Positions 61,401-64,000 of a DNA stretch of 64,000 nt are shown one piece after another. This DNA is from Paraburkholderia tagetis (lineage in GTDB: Bacteria > Pseudomonadota > Gammaproteobacteria > Burkholderiales > Burkholderiaceae): positions 248,001 to 312,000 of the forward strand of contig NZ_JAKLJA010000001.1 of the NCBI RefSeq assembly GCF_022213065.1, written 5' to 3'. Below the pieces are notes generated by a model. The model was given only the letters and a program-made list of their open reading frames with translations. It was not told where the DNA came from and searched no databases. Made by a program: the position numbers and the translations under genes. Numbering within the stretch: position 1 is the stretch's first letter; every line of letters starts with the position of its first letter.

Positions 61401-61607
61401 CACTTCGAGCGGCGCCGTGACCGTGGTGGCCATGACGTTCGGGCTCGCCCCGGGGTAGAAGGTCTGCACCTGGATGGTCGGGTAGTCGACCGAAGGCAGC
61501 GACGACACCGGCAGGAACTTCATCGCCAGGAGGCCGACCAGCACCAGCGCGATCATCAGCAATGACGTCGCGACGGGCCGCAGAATGAAGAGACGCGAAA
61601 TATTCAT
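58419..61607 (-). CDS. RND efflux transporter, MuxB/MdtB type
   Basis: The partner RND subunit, 1062 residues, starting MNISRLFILRPVATSLLMIA. The relay region is ATGFVVDDSIVMIENIVRYL. The C-terminus is a Pro/Gly-rich tail with repeated GPGPGSG-type units, not needed for function. It starts 18 bases after the membrane-fusion gene and overlaps the next RND gene by ATGA, so synthesis of the two should be near equal. Substrates of such pumps include novobiocin, bile salts and aztreonam in other species. Confidence 0.93.
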   Translation of the reverse strand: MNISRLFILRPVATSLLMIALVLVGLLAMKFLPVSSLPSVDYPTIQVQTFYPGASPNVMATTVTAPLEVQLGEIPGLQQMVSYSSEGASVITLQFDLSLNLDVAEQNVQQAINAANSYLPSGLPAPPTYAKVNPADQPILTLAVTSKSMSLTQLQDAANNRLATKISQVPGVGLVSTAGGNVPAVRVEADPQKLAAYGLNLDDLRTLLANVNISAPKGNFDGPELDYTINSNDQISDPKDYEDTVIAYQNGSPVFMRDVARVSTAAQDVERGAWYNKAPAIVLNVQRQPGANVIATVNQITRQLPQLEATLPAGMKVTVVSNSVGVIQSSVNDAAFELVLAVALVVAVIFVFLRNLPATIIPSISVPVSLIGTLALMYELGYSIDNLSLMALIIATGFVVDDSIVMIENIVRYLEEGDKPLQAALKGAGQIGFTILSLTISLIAVLIPLLFMGGVIGRLFSEFAVTLAVTIVLSAVVSLTVVPMMCARILRAQAERHPSRFERVSEGLFNKTLDAYERGLRWVLDHQTLTLVVAVITVVLTGLLYVVIPKGLFPVQDVGVIQGISVADNSVSYQAMVRRQSALAEEILKDPDVVSLTSYVGIDGINNTLNNGRFLINLKSHDDRSETAEEIARRIQQSVTKVPGIRLYLQPEQDLTLDTTVSRNQYNFVLRGPNQQAFEQYVPALVGRMKQIPSIADVTSNLNTDGLSVNVQVNRQLAARYGITAATIDNALYDALGQRIVSTIFQQSDQYRVILVAKPEALPTVESIGDIYLPSQTASSGQVPLKGIATINITRSPLMISHLAQFPSVTISFNLADGASLSAAVRDIRQAEAAVKLPPSITSSFQGAAQAFEDSLSSEVYLLIAAIVAVYIVLGVLYESYVHPVTILSTLPSAGIGALLALMIAGKDLDVIGIIGIVLLIGIVKKNAIMMVDFALEAERVHGKPPREAIFEASLLRFRPILMTTLAAMLGALPMLLGSGTGSELRRPLGLAIIGGLTVSQLLTLFTTPVIYLFFDRLAERFGRKRNRDQATGADGDAGPGPGSGPGSGPGPGAPPAPEGTP

Positions 61608-61625
61608 CGGCGCAGGCGTGGCGGA

Positions 61626-62999
61626 TCAGGACGCCGCGGAGGCCGATGACGCCGGTTGCGCATCGGTGCCGACCGCGCTTGCGCCGGATGCGGGCGGCAG
61701 CGGCTTCGATAGCGCGCGCGAGGCGTTGCCCAGGCCCGCTGCTTTCTCGCCTTGCGCGCCGCCGGTTGTTCCGGTTGCGCCTGGCTTTGCTTCGGCGGGC
61801 TGGATTTTCGCGCCGTCGTTGAGACGGTCAAGCCCGTCGGTTACCACGCGCTGCCCCGCCGCGAGGCCCGCGACGATCACCGTATGCTGGCCGTCGCTCG
61901 GGCCCAGCGTGACCTTATGGACCGACACGGTATTGTTGGCGTTCACGAGATACACATAGTCGCCGGGCGCGCCGGACTGCACGGCGGGCGTGGGCACGAG
62001 CACCGCGTTCGCCATCGTGTCCACGAGCAGGCGCACGTTTACGAACTCGTTGGGGAAGAGCGTCTCGTCGTCGTTGGGCACGCTCGCGCGCAGCGTGACC
62101 GTGCCGGTGGCCGTGGCCATCTGATTGCTGATCGCGTAGAGCATGCCGGCGGCGAGCGGTTTGGTGTTGTCGCTGCTATAGATCGTGACCGGCAGTTTCG
62201 CACCGGCATTGACGCGTTGCAGCACACTGGAGAGCGAATTCTGCGGCACCGTGAATTGCACGGTGGTGGGCTTCATCTGCGTGATGACGGCGATGCCGGT
62301 GGAACTCGACGCCGTCACATAGTTGCCCGGATCGACGAGACGCAGGCCCACGCGTCCGGACACCGGCGCCGTGATATGGCAGTAGATGAGATCGAGCTCG
62401 AACTGCTTGATATTGGCGAGATCGGCTTTCACCGCAGCCTCGTCCTGGGCGACGAGGAACTTCTGGTCGGTGTAGGTCTGCTCGGCAACCGACTGCTTTT
62501 CGTGGAGCAGCGTGTAGCGCGCGAGGTCGGCGCGCGCCTGCGCGAGCAAGGCGCGGTCCTTGGCGAGTTGCGCCTCGGCCTGCTCCTTGCTGATCTCGTA
62601 CTGGCGCGGATCGATTTGCGCGAGGAACTGGCCTTTCACGACCTCCTGGCCCTCGCGATAGCCGACTTCGGTCAGGTAGCCGCTCAGTTGCGGCAGCACC
62701 GTGACGGTGGCGACCGGCGTGACCGTGCCGAGCGCGTCGAGCGTCACCGGCATCGCGCCGAGCGTGGCGGGCGCAACGGTCACGACCTGCGCGACCGCGC
62801 CGTGCTCGGGCTGCTTGCGGCGCAGCACGTGCACGATGACAAGCGCGATCAGTACCAGCACCACCAGCGCGAGGATCCAGCGGCCACGACGCTTGCGTGG
62901 CGGTGGCGGTGGTGGCGGCGTCTCGGGCGCCTTGGGCGCGGGAGTGGAGGGCGGCGGCGGGGATTGTGGAGCAGCGGGGTGGTCAGGCGTGTCGCTCAT
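61626..62999 (-). CDS. RND membrane-fusion protein, MuxA/MdtA type
   Basis: The periplasmic adaptor of the pump, 457 residues. It starts MSDTPDHPAAPQ after GGGAGAC; a Pro-rich stretch (about 10-45) precedes RKRRGRWILALVVLVLIALV, a membrane anchor. The biotinyl-lipoyl half motif is LPQLSGYLTEVGYREGQEVV, with a coiled-coil region from about 150 to 200. The C-terminus is Ala/Ser-rich. It is the first gene of the leftward operon. Confidence 0.92.
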   Translation of the reverse strand: MSDTPDHPAAPQSPPPPSTPAPKAPETPPPPPPPRKRRGRWILALVVLVLIALVIVHVLRRKQPEHGAVAQVVTVAPATLGAMPVTLDALGTVTPVATVTVLPQLSGYLTEVGYREGQEVVKGQFLAQIDPRQYEISKEQAEAQLAKDRALLAQARADLARYTLLHEKQSVAEQTYTDQKFLVAQDEAAVKADLANIKQFELDLIYCHITAPVSGRVGLRLVDPGNYVTASSSTGIAVITQMKPTTVQFTVPQNSLSSVLQRVNAGAKLPVTIYSSDNTKPLAAGMLYAISNQMATATGTVTLRASVPNDDETLFPNEFVNVRLLVDTMANAVLVPTPAVQSGAPGDYVYLVNANNTVSVHKVTLGPSDGQHTVIVAGLAAGQRVVTDGLDRLNDGAKIQPAEAKPGATGTTGGAQGEKAAGLGNASRALSKPLPPASGASAVGTDAQPASSASAAS

Positions 63000-63361
63000 G
63001 CCAGTCTCCCGGAGGTGCCGACGAGATAGGCATCGCGCGCGCTCGCGCGGTTGCCGGGGCCATGTGCGGAACAGCGCGGTTGGGCTGCGATGGCGCCGTG
63101 CCGGTTGTCGTCGGTACGCATACGTGTGCTCGTGGTTGTTGTTTGTCGCCGGAGCTGGGCGCCGCGCCTTCGCCATCCCGCTGCGAGGGCCGGACCGCAA
63201 AGCCTCGAAGGTTGCAGTCTAACTAACTCGCGCGCTAATTTTTGAATGTCAGGTAGTTGAAAGATTTATCCGCATTACAAGGGGCGGATTTGGTTGTCCG
63301 GCATGACGCGACCGGCCGCGGGCGACCGGCAGCGGGCGACCGGCGGGCTAGTGCGGAGGCG
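63000..63361. other. Intergenic region before the efflux operon
   Basis: A 362-base gap that should hold the efflux operon promoter. An AT-rich stretch near 63210-63270 is the likely place. The left part has short open frames antisense to nothing recognisable. No regulator gene is adjacent. Confidence 0.5.
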
Positions 63362-63835
63362 TTATTCCGCTGTGCCCGCATAAGCCGCTCTCAGCGCGGC
63401 AACATCGAACTTCACCATCGACATCATGGCGTTGGCCACGCGAGCAGCCTTGACCGGGTCGGAGTCGGCCATCATGCGCAAGAGGTCGTCCGGAACGATC
63501 TGCCACGCAACGCCGAAGCGGTCTTTCAACCAGCCGCACTGGAGCGGCGCGCCGCCGCCTTCGAGCAACGCGTTCCAGTAACGGTCGAGCTCGGCTTGAT
63601 CGGCGCAGCTAACCAGGAGCGAGACCGCGAGGTTGAACGCATCGGGCTGCCCGGAGCTCATGGCAAAGAACGGCTGCCCAAAGAGTTCGAAATCGACGAC
63701 CTTGGTGTCGCCGGCGCTCGGCACCGGCGTGATTCGAACGATGCGCGAATCAGGGAAGATTTTCGTGTAAAACGTGGCGGCTTCTTCAGCCTCGGTGGAA
63801 TACCAGAGAAACGGCGTGATCTTTTGAATCGTCAT
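63362..63835 (-). CDS. VOC-family protein (PhnB/3-demethylubiquinone methyltransferase-like)
   Basis: A 157-residue vicinal-oxygen-chelate-fold protein starting MTIQKITPFLWYSTEAEEAA, followed by TFYTKIFPDSRI, then FELFGQPFFAMSSG and KDRFGVAWQIVPDDL. A GGAGATGTGCA ribosome site fixes the start. Its family is often misnamed as a methyltransferase; the real role is unknown. It stands alone at the end of the window. Confidence 0.88.
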   Translation of the reverse strand: MTIQKITPFLWYSTEAEEAATFYTKIFPDSRIVRITPVPSAGDTKVVDFELFGQPFFAMSSGQPDAFNLAVSLLVSCADQAELDRYWNALLEGGGAPLQCGWLKDRFGVAWQIVPDDLLRMMADSDPVKAARVANAMMSMVKFDVAALRAAYAGTAE

Positions 63836-64000
63836 TGCACATCTCCTGTTAGTGTCGGCACAGCGCACGTTGCGCACGTCGCGCACGTCGCCATCGATGC
63901 GACAAATGCAGACTACCAAAATAGACATGCTGCGCGAAAAAGTCTCTCCTTTTTGCGTAATCCGGTCATGTGGTACGACCCCGACGCGTGGCTCAATCGT
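63836..64000. other. Window end, possible start of a rightward gene
   Basis: A short tail. From 63970 an ATG opens a frame MWYDPDAWLNR that runs to the window edge, but with no clear ribosome site it is only a hint. Confidence 0.2.

Overview
The window reads as high-GC chromosomal or megaplasmid DNA of a Burkholderiaceae soil bacterium, most like Paraburkholderia, Caballeronia or Burkholderia. This rests on gene content: gram-negative porins whose mature N-termini contain SSVTLYG or TSVTLYG, MuxABC-OpmB-type efflux, a PAAR-linked effector locus, TctC-type binding proteins and several Rieske oxygenases. Species cannot be fixed from the sequence alone.

Layout. (1) 1-4.9 kb: the start of a PQQ biosynthesis operon (pqqA, pqqB, 5' part of pqqC, reading leftward), a porin and a periplasmic quinoprotein that would use PQQ. 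(2) 5-17.8 kb: a phthalate-type aromatic dicarboxylate cluster. It holds marR-MFS, a porin, decarboxylase/reductase/dihydrodiol dehydrogenase, and a long rightward operon of Rieske oxygenase, TctC, class II aldolase, TctA-TctB fusion and hemerythrin. (3) 17.9-25.9 kb: a second, paralogous cluster with the gene set of the oph phthalate pathway (ophA1, ophD, ophC, marR, ophE, ophB, ophA2). Each cluster has its own MarR gene and its own palindrome repeated at its promoters: ACTTAG-N4-CTAAGT in cluster 1 and TTAGA-N2-TCTAA in cluster 2. No ring-cleavage genes are present, so the protocatechuate-like product must be used elsewhere.

(4) 26-29 kb: a LysE exporter, a candidate small RNA, a small acidic protein and a tartrate/D-malate dehydrogenase. 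(5) 29.4-31.5 kb: an AT-richer island with a PAAR protein, a duplicated PAAR scrap, an M35-like metallopeptidase (likely effector) and a secreted small protein (likely immunity). (6) 31.5-40.7 kb: a Rieske monooxygenase of the quaternary-ammonium type with reductase and semialdehyde dehydrogenase, an XRE-PAS-PAS regulator, a divergent NCS1 permease and porin, and a LysR gene. (7) 40.8-46.7 kb: BBE-type flavoprotein with LysR, a cupredoxin-FTR1 iron uptake pair, a YxFxxD-repeat protein and a second NCS1 permease. (8) 46.7-53.4 kb: housekeeping and stress enzymes (free methionine sulfoxide reductase, flavoprotein with a tiny coupled partner, HAD, GST, dienelactone hydrolase, YjbQ, NfsB) and a striking array of 17 perfect CCCGCAA heptamers. 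(9) 53.5-63 kb: a four-gene RND efflux operon (muxA-muxB-muxC-opmB type), then a VOC protein.

Best leads for something new: the first phthalate-like cluster, whose decarboxylase closely matches its paralog while its oxygenase is far more diverged and whose operon carries a TctAB fusion and a hemerythrin; the PAAR/M35/immunity cassette with a recombination scar; the 75-residue protein translationally coupled to a flavoenzyme; and a candidate ~80-nt sRNA. Functional calls are read from motifs and context; no database search was run.
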